64,000 nucleotides of DNA from Bog-793 sp963823945 (GTDB taxonomy: Bacteria > Actinomycetota > Acidimicrobiia > Acidimicrobiales > Bog-793), in NCBI GenBank assembly GCA_963823945.1, contig CAWGNK010000007.1:1-64000 (forward strand), given 5' to 3'. The position numbers were made by a program, and so were the translations under genes. This document shows positions 35,012 to 43,869 of this stretch, in pieces (within the stretch, counting starts at the first letter, position 1; each line of letters starts with the position of its first letter). The notes below the pieces were generated by a model. That model was not told the DNA's origin. It worked only from the letters and a program-made list of their open reading frames with translations, and did not search any database.

Positions 35012-35551
35012 TCAGGCCGTGGCGGGCGATCCTCGGTGCGTCGTCGGGGACGACTGCGCCAGTTCCGGTGCCTCGGGTTCCGTTGTCACCACGATCTCTG
35101 AAGCGCCGGCGAGGCGGGCGAGTTCGGCGAACGTCGTCGCGAAGACCGAATTCGGCGTACCCGCCGAGGCCCAGATCGTCTCGTAGCCCGCGAGGGCGGT
35201 GTCGATGAGGGCGGCGAGACTGGCGGGGTGGCCGACGGGCGCGACGCCCCCGATCGGCTGACCGGTCGCGGCGCGCGCCTCGTCCGGGCTCGCCCGGCGC
35301 AGCTCCGCCCAGCCCCGGTTGGCGGCGACGAGCGCGGTGTCGACTCGGTGGGCTCCGCTCGCGAAGATCAGCACCGGCTCGCCGTCGGCCATAAAGACGA
35401 GGCTGTTCGCGATGGCGCCGAGCGGGCAGCCGAGCGCCGCGGCAGCGTGGGCGGCCGTGCGCGTCGAGGTGTCGAAGACGCGCACCTCGCCGGCGAAGCC
35501 GATGGCGCGCAGCTCCTCGGTGACGCCCCCGCCGGCCGGGCGCTCGCTCAC
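35012..35551 (-). CDS. YbaK/EbsC-type aminoacyl-tRNA deacylase
   Basis: 179 aa. The YbaK/ProX fold is seen in TAAHAAAALGCPLGAIANSL, then VLIFASGAHRVDTALVAAN, GQPIGGVAPVGH with the GxxPxG-type loop, and IWASAGTPNSVFATTFAELA. These enzymes hydrolyse mischarged aminoacyl-tRNA (for example Cys- or Ala-tRNAPro). GTG 35551 overlaps the desaturase stop (GTGA), so the two are coupled. No synthetase domain is attached. Confidence 0.88.
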   Translation of the reverse strand: MSERPAGGGVTEELRAIGFAGEVRVFDTSTRTAAHAAAALGCPLGAIANSLVFMADGEPVLIFASGAHRVDTALVAANRGWAELRRASPDEARAATGQPIGGVAPVGHPASLAALIDTALAGYETIWASAGTPNSVFATTFAELARLAGASEIVVTTEPEAPELAQSSPTTHRGSPATA

Positions 35552-36426
35552 GAGGTCCGCCCGGCGCGGGACTGGCTGAGCTCCCGGCGCGCCGCGAGCA
35601 CGGTCTCGCGGTCGACGACCACCTCGGTGAGGCCGAGCCACCGCAGAACGGCGATCACGCGCCAGCCGAGGTCCCAGCGGGTGCTGATCCGGGCGAACTG
35701 CGGGTAGAGGTGGTGGGTCTGGTGCTCGCCCTCTCCGAAGATGAGGAACGACAGCAATTTCACGTTCGTCGCGTACCCCGCCCCTTTGACCCAGACCTTG
35801 CCGCGGTGGCAGTCGGAGTTGATCACGCCGCCGAAGCGCAGCAGCACCCAGATGTGCACGCCGAGGGCGGCGACGCCGGCGACGGCGCAGGCGAGCTCCC
35901 ACGCGGGCGTGCGCGCCACGCCGAGGACGAGCGGTGCGACGCCGGCGAAGAGCGCCGCGTAGGCGAGGCCCGCGACGACGGCCCCCCGGACGGGGTGGTC
36001 GAAGATCCGGCGGTCGAGTTCGTCGAGAGGCCGATCGAGCTGCGGGATGTCATAGGTGTCGTCCCGGATGTCGGGCAGCTTCGCCTCGGCATGGAAGATC
36101 GCCGCCATGTGCCATGACACGCGCCGGTAACCGTTGATCCCCTCGCGCTCGGAGATGACGATCGGCGAGTGCGGGTCGTGGCGGATCTCGTCGATCCATG
36201 TGTCGGTGTAGAGGTGGTGCTTGCGATGGACCCGCCGCCACTCCCAGTGGCGCATGTAGATGGTGAAGTAGGTGAGCCACCGCCCGACCGCGTAGACGGA
36301 GGGCTTCATCCGGTGCGAGCCGTGGGTGACCCCCCGGTGGAGGAACACCGTAAGCGTCACCCCCGCGACGCCGGCGCCGAGCAGGCCCGCGAGTACCGCC
36401 AGTCCGATCAGGGCGAGCAGACTCAT
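35548..36426 (-). CDS. Membrane fatty acid desaturase
   Basis: 292 aa from ATG 36426 (GGGGGTG upstream). Membrane spans at the N-terminus and middle. The three His boxes of acyl-CoA/acyl-lipid desaturases are present: HRGVTHGSH, HRKHH and HQTHH, ligands of the di-iron centre. It should insert a double bond in acyl chains, probably at delta-9. First gene of a two-gene operon with the deacylase. Length is normal for the short bacterial form, with no fused cytochrome b5. Confidence 0.88.
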   Translation of the reverse strand: MSLLALIGLAVLAGLLGAGVAGVTLTVFLHRGVTHGSHRMKPSVYAVGRWLTYFTIYMRHWEWRRVHRKHHLYTDTWIDEIRHDPHSPIVISEREGINGYRRVSWHMAAIFHAEAKLPDIRDDTYDIPQLDRPLDELDRRIFDHPVRGAVVAGLAYAALFAGVAPLVLGVARTPAWELACAVAGVAALGVHIWVLLRFGGVINSDCHRGKVWVKGAGYATNVKLLSFLIFGEGEHQTHHLYPQFARISTRWDLGWRVIAVLRWLGLTEVVVDRETVLAARRELSQSRAGRTS

Positions 36427-36614
36427 TGAGACACCCCCGTTGTCGCTTCCCGGATCGACGGTAGCGGAGGCGGGGGCGGGCATGCCGCGGGCCGACCGGC
36501 CTGACAGCGCCGTGACCTGTGAACCTTGTCACTTCCTCCCGCTAGTTTCGAGGTGGCGCCACAAGCCCTGGCGCAGGAGCCGTGGCGGGCGATCGTGGAC
36601 CGGAGGAGAGCGCG

Positions 36615-37577
36615 ATGGCGATGATCCGTTTCGGACTGCAGATTCCGAACTTCACGTTTCCCGAGGTGGCCGACCGCGACTTGTTCGACGAGATCGCGGC
36701 GATCGCCGTCGCCGCAGAGGAGTCGGGTTTCGACTCGGTGTGGGTGATGGACCACTACTACCAGATCCCGGGCGTCGGGCCCCGTACCGACCCGATGCTC
36801 GAGGCGTACACGTTGCTGGGCGGGATCGCGGCGCGCACCACCCGGGCGAGCCTCGGCACGATGGTCACCGGTGTCACCTACCGCAACCCAGCGCTGCTCG
36901 CCAAGACCGTCACGACACTCGACGTCATCTCGGGCGGCCGGGCCATCCTCGGGATCGGTGCCGCCTGGAACGACGACGAGCACGCCGGCTACGGCTTCGG
37001 CTTCCCGCCGGTTGGGGAGCGCATGGCGCGCCTCGAGGAGGCCGTGCAGATCTGCCGGGCGATGTTCACCGAGACCGCACCGAGCTTCGCCGGCCGCTAC
37101 TACACGATCGACCACGCCCTCAACTACCCCCGGCCGGTCCGGCCCGCGGGGATCCCGATCCTCGTCGGCGGCTCGGGGGAGCACCGCACCCTCGCCCTCG
37201 TCGCCAGGTACGCCGACGCCTGCAACATCTTCGGCGACATCTCGACGACGCGGCGCAAGCTCGGCGTGCTCGCCCGGCACTGCGAGACGGTGGAAAGAGA
37301 CCCGGCCGAGATCACGAAGACCCGGCTCGGCGGGCTGGTGATCGCGGCGACCGACGCCGAGGCCGCCCGCAGGGGCCGCCGCATGGCCGAGGCACGCGGC
37401 ATGGACGAGGAGCACTTCCGCTCCTACTTCGTGGCGGGCGGCCCCGACGCCGTGTGCGAACAGGTTGCCAGCTACCTCGATGCCGGGCTGGACGGGATGA
37501 TCTTCAACCTGGACGACGCGAGTGATCTCGACGCCGTGCGCCTCGCCGGCGAGACGCTCTCGAAGTCCTTCGGCTGA
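36615..37577 (+). CDS. LLM-class (probably F420-dependent) oxidoreductase
   Basis: 320 aa from ATG 36615 with GGAGGAGAG upstream. Luciferase-like TIM barrel: RFGLQIPNF, GFDSVWVMDHYYQIP, TRASLGTMVTGVTYRNPALL, ISGGRAILGIGAAWNDDEHA, PILVGGSGEHRTLALVARYA. These match the actinobacterial F420-dependent subgroup that reduces or oxidises small organic substrates. The cofactor is inferred from the subgroup; the substrate is unknown. Stands alone. Confidence 0.85.
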   Translation: MAMIRFGLQIPNFTFPEVADRDLFDEIAAIAVAAEESGFDSVWVMDHYYQIPGVGPRTDPMLEAYTLLGGIAARTTRASLGTMVTGVTYRNPALLAKTVTTLDVISGGRAILGIGAAWNDDEHAGYGFGFPPVGERMARLEEAVQICRAMFTETAPSFAGRYYTIDHALNYPRPVRPAGIPILVGGSGEHRTLALVARYADACNIFGDISTTRRKLGVLARHCETVERDPAEITKTRLGGLVIAATDAEAARRGRRMAEARGMDEEHFRSYFVAGGPDAVCEQVASYLDAGLDGMIFNLDDASDLDAVRLAGETLSKSFG

Positions 37578-37687
37578 GGCTCCCGCGACCATCCCGTGGC
37601 GCGGCCGCGGGGTGGCTGGCGGCCGTGCTCGCTAGGGTGCTCGCGGGACAGGTGGTCCCGGACGCCCTCGGTAGCTAGGAGAAACTC

Positions 37688-38077
37688 ATGATCGGAGAGA
37701 AGACAGAGCAGTTCCAGAACAAGGGCACCGACCTGTCCGCGCTGCAGGGGAAGATCGAGGACTATCTCAAGTCCGAGGGCTTCACGACCCAGTCCTCCGC
37801 GCCGAGCTCGGAGGGCGTCGTGATCCAGGCGAAAAAGGGTGGGTTCCTGCGCGACGTCGTCGACGCCGACCGCGCCCTTTCGATCTCGATCACCGGCCAG
37901 CCGAACGACTTCACCGTCAAGGTCGGTATCGGCAAGTGGCTGCAGCACCTCGGGATCGCGGCGATCGAGACGCTGCTCATCTCCGACCTCTTCCTCGTCG
38001 TCGACCTCGCCGAGACCGCTTGGAACTTCGAGGTCGAGGACAAGATCATCGGCCAGATCAGGTCCTTCATCGGCTAG
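37688..38077 (+). CDS. Small conserved-looking protein of unknown function
   Basis: 129 aa. The ATG follows CTAGGAGAAACTC. Predicted alpha/beta, no signal peptide: an N-terminal helix LSALQGKIEDYLKSEGF, strands VVIQAKKGG and SISITGQPNDFTVKVGIG, and a hydrophobic stretch LGIAAIETLLISDLFLVVDL that may be buried or membrane-associated. I do not recognise the family. It converges on the ABC permease gene. Confidence 0.6.
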   Translation: MIGEKTEQFQNKGTDLSALQGKIEDYLKSEGFTTQSSAPSSEGVVIQAKKGGFLRDVVDADRALSISITGQPNDFTVKVGIGKWLQHLGIAAIETLLISDLFLVVDLAETAWNFEVEDKIIGQIRSFIG

Positions 38078-38129
38078 CGGGTGGGCGTTCCCGGGGGTTT
38101 CGCGGGAGACGTCGACTGGCCGCGCCGGT

Positions 38130-38984
38130 TCAGTTCTCCGTCCGGCGCCGGAAGAGGTGGACCGCGAGGGGCGCGAAGACCGCGAGCAGCGCGATCGACC
38201 AGAGCAGCGAGGATGCCAGCGCGTGCTGCATCGGCCAGGTCTGGACGGCCGCCGACGGGTTCGGGCTGCCCCAGAGCTGACGACAGGCGCTGGTGACGGC
38301 GCTGATCGGATTCCAGTTCGCGAAGACCCGCATCACGGTCGGCATGTGCTGGGTCGGCACGAAGGCGTTGGAAACGATCGCGGCCGGGAACAGGATCACG
38401 AGGCCGACCCCCTGGGCTGATTCGGGGCCCTTGCTCACGAGCCCGAGGCAGCCGCACCCCCAGGAGAGCGCGTAGCCGAAGAGCAGCATCACCGCGAAGC
38501 CCCCCAGCACCTGGCCGATCCCGGCGTCGGGGCGCCAGCCGATGGCGAGCGCCGTCACGGCGACGATCGCGGCGCACACGAACGAGGTGAGCAGGTCCGT
38601 GACCGACCGACCGACGAGGACCGCCGGCCGCCACATCGGCAGGGTCCGGAAGCGGTCGATCACGCCGGTGTTGAGGTCGGTGGAAAGCCCGACGGCGGTC
38701 CCCATCGACGAGGTGACGAGGTTCATCGCGAGCATCCCCGCGATCGCGAAGTCGACGTAGGTGCCGCCACTCGGGAGCACGACACCGGCGCCGAGAATGT
38801 AGACGAAGAGCAGGGTGAAAAGCGCTGGCTGGATGGTCACGTCCGAGAGCTGGAGCGGCTCGCGCCGGATGTGGACGATGTTGCGCCGCGTCATGACCCC
38901 CACGTCGCGCACTTTCGTCCGCAGACGGTGGGGGCGCGGCTGGCGGATGCGCGGTGCCCCGGCCGGTGGCGTCGTGATGGTCAC
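38130..38984 (-). CDS. ABC-2 type permease (DrrB-like)
   Basis: 284 aa, six predicted spans. ABC-2 features: MTRRNIVHIRREPLQLSDVT at the N-terminus, LFTLLFVYILGAGV, RFRTLPMWRPAVLVGRSVTD, and NAFVPTQHMPTVMRVFANWN before the last spans (the NPxxA-type turn is NPISAVTSACRQL). Its ATG overlaps the ATPase stop by 4 bp. Together they form an exporter like DrrAB for hydrophobic drugs or lipids. Confidence 0.88.
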   Translation of the reverse strand: MTITTPPAGAPRIRQPRPHRLRTKVRDVGVMTRRNIVHIRREPLQLSDVTIQPALFTLLFVYILGAGVVLPSGGTYVDFAIAGMLAMNLVTSSMGTAVGLSTDLNTGVIDRFRTLPMWRPAVLVGRSVTDLLTSFVCAAIVAVTALAIGWRPDAGIGQVLGGFAVMLLFGYALSWGCGCLGLVSKGPESAQGVGLVILFPAAIVSNAFVPTQHMPTVMRVFANWNPISAVTSACRQLWGSPNPSAAVQTWPMQHALASSLLWSIALLAVFAPLAVHLFRRRTEN

Positions 38985-39967
38985 GGGAGGTCGTCTCCGG
39001 TGGTCGGGTCGCCGGCCGTCTCATCGGCTCCGCTTCTTGCTTGCCCGGTGAGGGCGAAGAACACGTCGTCGAGGGACGCCCGGTGCACGATGACGTCGTC
39101 GACGGTGACGCGCGCGCCGTCGAGCGCCCGCACGACCGTGGTCGCCAGGCCGTCGTCGCTGCGCACTCGACCGCGCAGACGGCGCCCGTCGTGGCTGACC
39201 TGGATGTCGCCGAGTACGAACGGGGCGAGGGCCACGGTCGCCTCGGGGTGGGGCTCGCTGAGCGTCACCTCGAGGCGGGCCTCGCCCGTTTGGGCCTTCA
39301 GTTCGGCCGAGGTCCCGTCGGCGATCACGCGGCCGTGGTTCACGACGACGATCCGGTCGGCGAGCTCGTCGGCCTCGTCGAGGTACTGGGTGGTCAGAAG
39401 CACCGTCGCGCCCTCGCCGACGAGGCCGCGGATGATCTCCCAGACGCGGGCGCGGCTCGTGGGGTCGAGACCCGTGGTCGGTTCGTCGAAGAAGAGCACC
39501 GGTGGTCGCGCGACGAGACTCGCGGCCACGTCGAGGCGCCGGCGCATGCCACCCGAATACTGCTTGAGGACACGGTCGGTAGCGTCGACGAGCTCGAACT
39601 GTTCGAGGAGCTCGGCGGTGCGCGCGCGGGCCCCGCCCCGGGTGAGCCCGGAAAGGCGCGCCACCATGACGAGGTTCTGGCGCCCGGTGAGGGTTTCGTC
39701 GAGCGTGGCGTCCTGGGCCGCAACCCCGATGTTCCGGCGTACGGCGGCGGCGTCGCGCACGACGTCGAACCCGGCGACACGCGCCCTTCCCCCGTCGGGC
39801 ATCGTCAGCGTCGTGATGATCCGCAGAGCCGTCGTCTTGCCGGCGCCGTTGGGGCCGAGCAGGCCGAGGATCGCCCCCCGGGGGACCTCGAAGTCGACCC
39901 CGGCGAGGGCGACGGTCGCACCGAAGTGCTTCGTCAGGCCTTCGACTTCGATCATCAACTCGCTCAC
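38981..39967 (-). CDS. ABC transporter ATPase (DrrA-like)
   Basis: 328 aa. Walker A LLGPNGAGKTTAL, Q-loop AAQDATLDE, signature YSGGMRRRLDVA, Walker B VLFFDEPTTGLDP and H-loop LLTTQYLDEADEL. The C-terminal extension of about 100 residues is the DrrA-type DUF4162 region. It is divergent from tetR, across a palindrome that probably controls both units. Probably exports a hydrophobic compound. Confidence 0.92.
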   Translation of the reverse strand: MSELMIEVEGLTKHFGATVALAGVDFEVPRGAILGLLGPNGAGKTTALRIITTLTMPDGGRARVAGFDVVRDAAAVRRNIGVAAQDATLDETLTGRQNLVMVARLSGLTRGGARARTAELLEQFELVDATDRVLKQYSGGMRRRLDVAASLVARPPVLFFDEPTTGLDPTSRARVWEIIRGLVGEGATVLLTTQYLDEADELADRIVVVNHGRVIADGTSAELKAQTGEARLEVTLSEPHPEATVALAPFVLGDIQVSHDGRRLRGRVRSDDGLATTVVRALDGARVTVDDVIVHRASLDDVFFALTGQARSGADETAGDPTTGDDLP

Positions 39968-40001
39968 CGGCGACCACCCACTCGGGACTTACTGACCGCA
40001 T

Positions 40002-40019
40002 GGTAAGCAGATGCTTACC
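40002..40019. promoter_or_regulatory. Perfect palindrome, probable TetR operator
   Basis: GGTAAGCA-GA-TGCTTACC: 8-bp arms, 2-bp centre, in the 107-bp gap between the ABC operon and tetR-MFS. Size and position are those of TetR-family operators. Confidence 0.7.
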
Positions 40020-40074
40020 GGTCGTCAAGTAACTACGCTATGCTGCGCGGGCAGGCTCGTTTTCGGAGGCAATC

Positions 40075-40794
40075 GTGAACGAGAGGACCAATCGGGGACG
40101 TGGCCGGTCCGCCGAGCCGGCGGAGCCGGCGCCGAGCACCCGGGAGCGGATCCTCGAGGTCGCGCTCGATCTGTTCATCGAGAAGGGTTTCGACAAGTCC
40201 TCCCTGCGGGAGATCGCCGAGCAGCTGGGCTTCTCGAAAGCGGCGATCTACTACCACTTCGCCAGCAAAGACGACATCCTGATGGCGCTGCACATGCGCC
40301 TGCACGAGATCGGCAGGCGCGCGGTCGAGTCTCTCGGCCAGATGCCGGCTGGGGCGGACTCCTGGGCGGCGCTGCTCGACGAGCTCGTCGCCGAGATGCT
40401 CGCCCACCGCAAGATCTTCGTCATGCACGACCGGAACCGGTCGGCTTTCGAGCAGCTCCACCGTCGGGAACACGCCGGCGTGCACGAGGAGATCGACGAC
40501 GGGATCCGACGCGCGATCGGCGACCCGTCGTTGTCGACGACCGATCGGGTCCGGATGGCGTGCGCGGTCGGGGGCGTCTTCACGACCCTCGTCGTCTACG
40601 GCGACCTGTTTCGCGACGTCCCCACCGCCCAGCTCGAGGAGCTGATGCACGACGCCGTCGGCGATCTGCTCGCGCGTCGCCCGCGGCGTCCGGGACCGGT
40701 CGCGCGTCAGGCCCCCGTGGGCGGTGGCACGGCCGCACGGCCGGCCCGGCAGGTGGGAATATCACCCCGATCGGCGCGGAGATCCGCTAAATAA
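40075..40794 (+). CDS. TetR-family transcriptional regulator
   Basis: 239 aa from GTG 40075 (CGGAGGCAATC upstream). HTH at about 28-75: RERILEVALDLFIEKGFDKS, LREIAEQLGFSKAAIYYHFA, SKDDILMAL. A C-terminal ligand domain and a disordered basic tail follow. Next comes an MFS pump 5 bp later, so the two are one operon; the divergent ABC genes share the palindromic operator. Probable ligand-released repressor of both exporters. Confidence 0.92.
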   Translation: MNERTNRGRGRSAEPAEPAPSTRERILEVALDLFIEKGFDKSSLREIAEQLGFSKAAIYYHFASKDDILMALHMRLHEIGRRAVESLGQMPAGADSWAALLDELVAEMLAHRKIFVMHDRNRSAFEQLHRREHAGVHEEIDDGIRRAIGDPSLSTTDRVRMACAVGGVFTTLVVYGDLFRDVPTAQLEELMHDAVGDLLARRPRRPGPVARQAPVGGGTAARPARQVGISPRSARRSAK

Positions 40795-40799
40795 GGGGC

Positions 40800-42404
40800 A
40801 TGGCGTCAACGGGGGCTGTCGTCGCGCCGGCGTCCCACTTCGATTCACGACCACGCTGGTGGGCGCTCACCGTTCTGTGCATCGCCGTGCTGGTGGTGAA
40901 TCTCGACAACACGATCCTCAACGTCGCCCTGCCGACACTCGTCACGCGACTGCGGGCGACGACGGACGAGCTGCAGTGGATCGTCGACGCCTACGCGATG
41001 GCGTTCGGGGGGCTGTTGCTCCTCGGCGGAAGCCTCGCCGACCGCTTCGGGCGCAGGCGGTTGTTCCTGGTCGGGCTCGTCGTTTTCGGCGGCGGTTCGC
41101 TCGGGGCTGCCTTCTCCGGCAGCGTCGGGCCGCTCATCGCCTGGCGGGCCGTGATGGGCGCCGGCGCGGCGATGACCATCCCGTCGGGGCTCTCAATCGT
41201 GAACGACATGTTCCGCGAACCGGCCGAGCGGGCCCGGGCCATCGCCCTGTGGTCCGGCACGATCGGGCTCGGGATCGCGATCGGCCCGGTGGCCGGCGGG
41301 CTGCTGCTCAGCCGGTTCTGGTGGGGGTCGGTGTTCCTCGTCAACGTGCCGGTGGTCATCGCGGGACTCGTCGGCACCGTTCTTCTCGTTCCCGAGTCAC
41401 GCAGTGCCGACCCGGACCGGCCGGACCCGCTCGGGTCGGTGCTGTCGATCGTGGGCCTGGGGCTGATCCTCTGGGCGACGATCGAGGGGCCGAACGTCGG
41501 CTGGCTCTCGGCGGAGATCCTGGCCGCCGGGGCAGCCGGGCTGGCGGTGATCGTCGGCTTCGTCGTCTGGGAACGCCGGATCGACCACCCGATGCTGCCG
41601 CTCGGGTTCTTCCGGTCGAGGCGGTTCTCCATCGCCGTCGTCTCGGTGGGCCTCGGACTGTTCGCCCTGTTCGGTGGGCTTTTCATCATGACCCAGTTCC
41701 TCCAGTTCTTCCTCGGCTACTCGCCGCTCGACGCGGGCATGAGGATCCTGCCGATCGCCGGGATCCTCGCCGTCGGCGCGCTGGCCTCGACCCGTGTCCT
41801 CGAGGTGATCGGGACCAAGTTCACGACGGTCGCGGGGCTGTTGTTCATCGTCGGTGGGCTGGCGCAGATCGCTGCTGTCTCGACGGCGACGGCGACTTTC
41901 GTCGTGGAGCTGCCGGGGATGCTGCTCATCGGCTTCGGCGCGGGACTGCTCGTGCCGGCGGCGATCGACTCGGTGCTGGGCGCCGTCACCCAGGCCGACG
42001 CCGGGGTCGGGTCGGCCACGAACTCGACCGCCATGCAGGTGGGCGGCGCCATCGGCGTGGCGGTGATCGGCAGCGTGCTCTCCACCCGCTACCGGCACTC
42101 GATGCGGATGGCGATCGCCCGTTCTCCCGTGCCAGTGACCGCCCGCGCGGCGCACGCCATCCTCGGCTCGATCGGTGGGGCACTGGAGGTCGCCCGGCGA
42201 GCCGCCCGGATCTACGGCGTGCAGCTCGGCGCCAGGCTCGCCGAGGCGGCCCGTTCCGCCTTCGCACTGGGGAGCCAGACGGCCCTCGTCGTCGGGGCGA
42301 GCGTCACCGTCGCGGGAGCGCTGGTGGCGCTCGTCGCGTTACCCGCCCGCCCGCCCAAGGCCGGGCGGGACCGCCCGCGAGAAGTCGGGGAGACGGACAG
42401 CTAG
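40800..42404 (+). CDS. MFS drug efflux transporter (DHA2/EmrB-QacA type)
   Basis: 534 aa, about 14 spans. DHA2 signatures: VVNLDNTILNVALPTL in the first span (motif D1), WIVDAYAMAFGGLLLLGGSL, motif A GSLADRFGRRRLFLVG, motif C GLGIAIGPVAGGLL, and GAVTQADAGVGSATNST in the second half. Starts 5 bp after tetR. Proton-driven export of drugs is likely; the substrate is unknown. Confidence 0.92.
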   Translation: MASTGAVVAPASHFDSRPRWWALTVLCIAVLVVNLDNTILNVALPTLVTRLRATTDELQWIVDAYAMAFGGLLLLGGSLADRFGRRRLFLVGLVVFGGGSLGAAFSGSVGPLIAWRAVMGAGAAMTIPSGLSIVNDMFREPAERARAIALWSGTIGLGIAIGPVAGGLLLSRFWWGSVFLVNVPVVIAGLVGTVLLVPESRSADPDRPDPLGSVLSIVGLGLILWATIEGPNVGWLSAEILAAGAAGLAVIVGFVVWERRIDHPMLPLGFFRSRRFSIAVVSVGLGLFALFGGLFIMTQFLQFFLGYSPLDAGMRILPIAGILAVGALASTRVLEVIGTKFTTVAGLLFIVGGLAQIAAVSTATATFVVELPGMLLIGFGAGLLVPAAIDSVLGAVTQADAGVGSATNSTAMQVGGAIGVAVIGSVLSTRYRHSMRMAIARSPVPVTARAAHAILGSIGGALEVARRAARIYGVQLGARLAEAARSAFALGSQTALVVGASVTVAGALVALVALPARPPKAGRDRPREVGETDS

Positions 42405-42498
42405 GCCGGACGGCCCGTCAGCTGGGGCTCACTGGTTCCCCCGGCCCCGGGGCGGCGACAAGACGGCCCCGGCTGCGGCGGGGCAGCCAGCGGGTCGG

Positions 42499-43269
42499 TC
42501 AGGAGTTGTCGCGCGCCCGCGCCCGGGCGGCTTCCACGAGGCTCACGAAGAGCGCGTCGTCGCCGCTCACCTCGGGGTGCCACTGCACGCCGACAAAGAA
42601 GCCCCGAGTCGGGTCCTCGACGGCCTCGATCGTCCCGTCCCCGGCGAGGGCGACGACGTCGAGGCCGCGCCCCACCCGGGCGATCGCCTGGTGGTGGTGG
42701 CTCGGTACGTCGAGCGGGCCCGCCTGGATCGCACCGAGGTGGCTTCCCCGGCTGATCTCGACGCGGTGAGGCGTGTACTCGCCGGCCCGGGGCGCGTGCC
42801 CCTCGTGGCCAACGACGTCCGGCAGGTGCTGGTGCAGCGTGCCGCCCCGCGCGACGTTGAGCACCTGGATGCCGCGGCAGATCGCCAGGACCGGCACGTC
42901 GGCGTCGGAGGCGAGCTTCACGAGCGCGATCTCGAAGGCGTCCCGCTCGGCGTGCGGGCGCTGGCTGCGGGGGTGGGACAGCTCGCCGTAGTGGTCCGGC
43001 GCGACATCGGGCCCGCCCGAGAGGACGAGCCCGTCGAGCACGGCGAACAACTCCTCACGGCCCGCCGACTGCGCTGGCAACAGAAGTGTCGCGCCCCCGG
43101 ACCGCTCGACCGCGTCGACGTAGGCGGACGGGACGGCCACGCGCCGGGGCGACCCCTCGGCGGGGGCGTCGTCTGCTGACGCCGTGATGCCGATGACGGG
43201 ACGCGCCGCTGTGACCTTGTTCTCCGCGCCGACCTTCCCGCCGTGGATGATCCGCAGTGGCTCGGCCAA
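42499..43269 (-). CDS. Class I glutamine amidotransferase-like peptidase C26
   Basis: 256 aa. TTG 43269 is chosen because GAGGAGG lies 6 bp before it and homology begins soon after (RPVIGITASADD). Catalytic Cys in AICRGIQVLNVARGG, His-Glu in VGVQWHPEVSGDD, and the GGPDVAPDHYGE loop of gamma-glutamyl-GABA hydrolases (PuuD-like). It should cleave gamma-glutamyl amides, for example in putrescine breakdown, but no other Puu genes are near. Confidence 0.85.
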   Translation of the reverse strand: MAEPLRIIHGGKVGAENKVTAARPVIGITASADDAPAEGSPRRVAVPSAYVDAVERSGGATLLLPAQSAGREELFAVLDGLVLSGGPDVAPDHYGELSHPRSQRPHAERDAFEIALVKLASDADVPVLAICRGIQVLNVARGGTLHQHLPDVVGHEGHAPRAGEYTPHRVEISRGSHLGAIQAGPLDVPSHHHQAIARVGRGLDVVALAGDGTIEAVEDPTRGFFVGVQWHPEVSGDDALFVSLVEAARARARDNS

Positions 43270-43437
43270 CGCACCTCCTCGGGCTGTGGCGCCGCCGTGT
43301 GCGTGCCGCCGCGACGAGATTACGTTGGCCCGCCGGCCGGCGTCCGCGCGCCCGGCGGCTCGCGGCGCGCGGGGTGCAACGGCGTCAAACTGGCGGAGGA
43401 GCCGCGTGCCGGCGCGGCGAGCTGCGGGGAGGCGACG

Positions 43438-43848
43438 ATGGCGCGCAAGGAGCACTGGAAGAACGAGCCAGAGGAGCAGGACTACCCGGCGGCGCTCAGC
43501 TACCTGAGCCTCGTCACGACCGAGGACCGGGCCGAGGCTCTCGTCGTGGCACTGCAGAAGGCCCCGATCGTCGGGCGGATGGCGAAGGACCTTTTGCGCG
43601 CGAGCCGGCTCGAGGTGCTGCCCGTCGACAACTTCCACGTGCAAAGAGACCTCAAGAAGGTCGACAAGGGGAGGCGCCTGTCGCCGGTGCTGCTCGTCGC
43701 CGGGAACCTCGCGACCGACACGCCGCTCACGATCGCCGACGGCTATCACCGGATCTGCGCGAGCTACCACCTCTACGAGGACGCCGTGATCCCGTGCCGG
43801 CTCGTCGACGTCGACGCCGACCAGGGCTCGTCGGTCCACTCGAGGTAG
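43438..43848 (+). CDS. Small ParB/Srx-like domain protein, function unknown
   Basis: 136 aa, ATG with GGGAGGCGACG upstream. The middle reads LEVLPVDNFHVQRDLKKV, then SPVLLVAGNLATDTPLTIAD-GYHRICASYHL. The DGYHRICA motif resembles the ParB/Srx 'DGhHR..A' box that binds nucleotide. No HTH follows, so it is not a partition protein. I assign only the motif similarity; a kinase-like or CTPase role is unproven. Confidence 0.6.
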   Translation: MARKEHWKNEPEEQDYPAALSYLSLVTTEDRAEALVVALQKAPIVGRMAKDLLRASRLEVLPVDNFHVQRDLKKVDKGRRLSPVLLVAGNLATDTPLTIADGYHRICASYHLYEDAVIPCRLVDVDADQGSSVHSR

Positions 43849-43869
43849 CGGGCTGCGCCCCGCCGGCGG

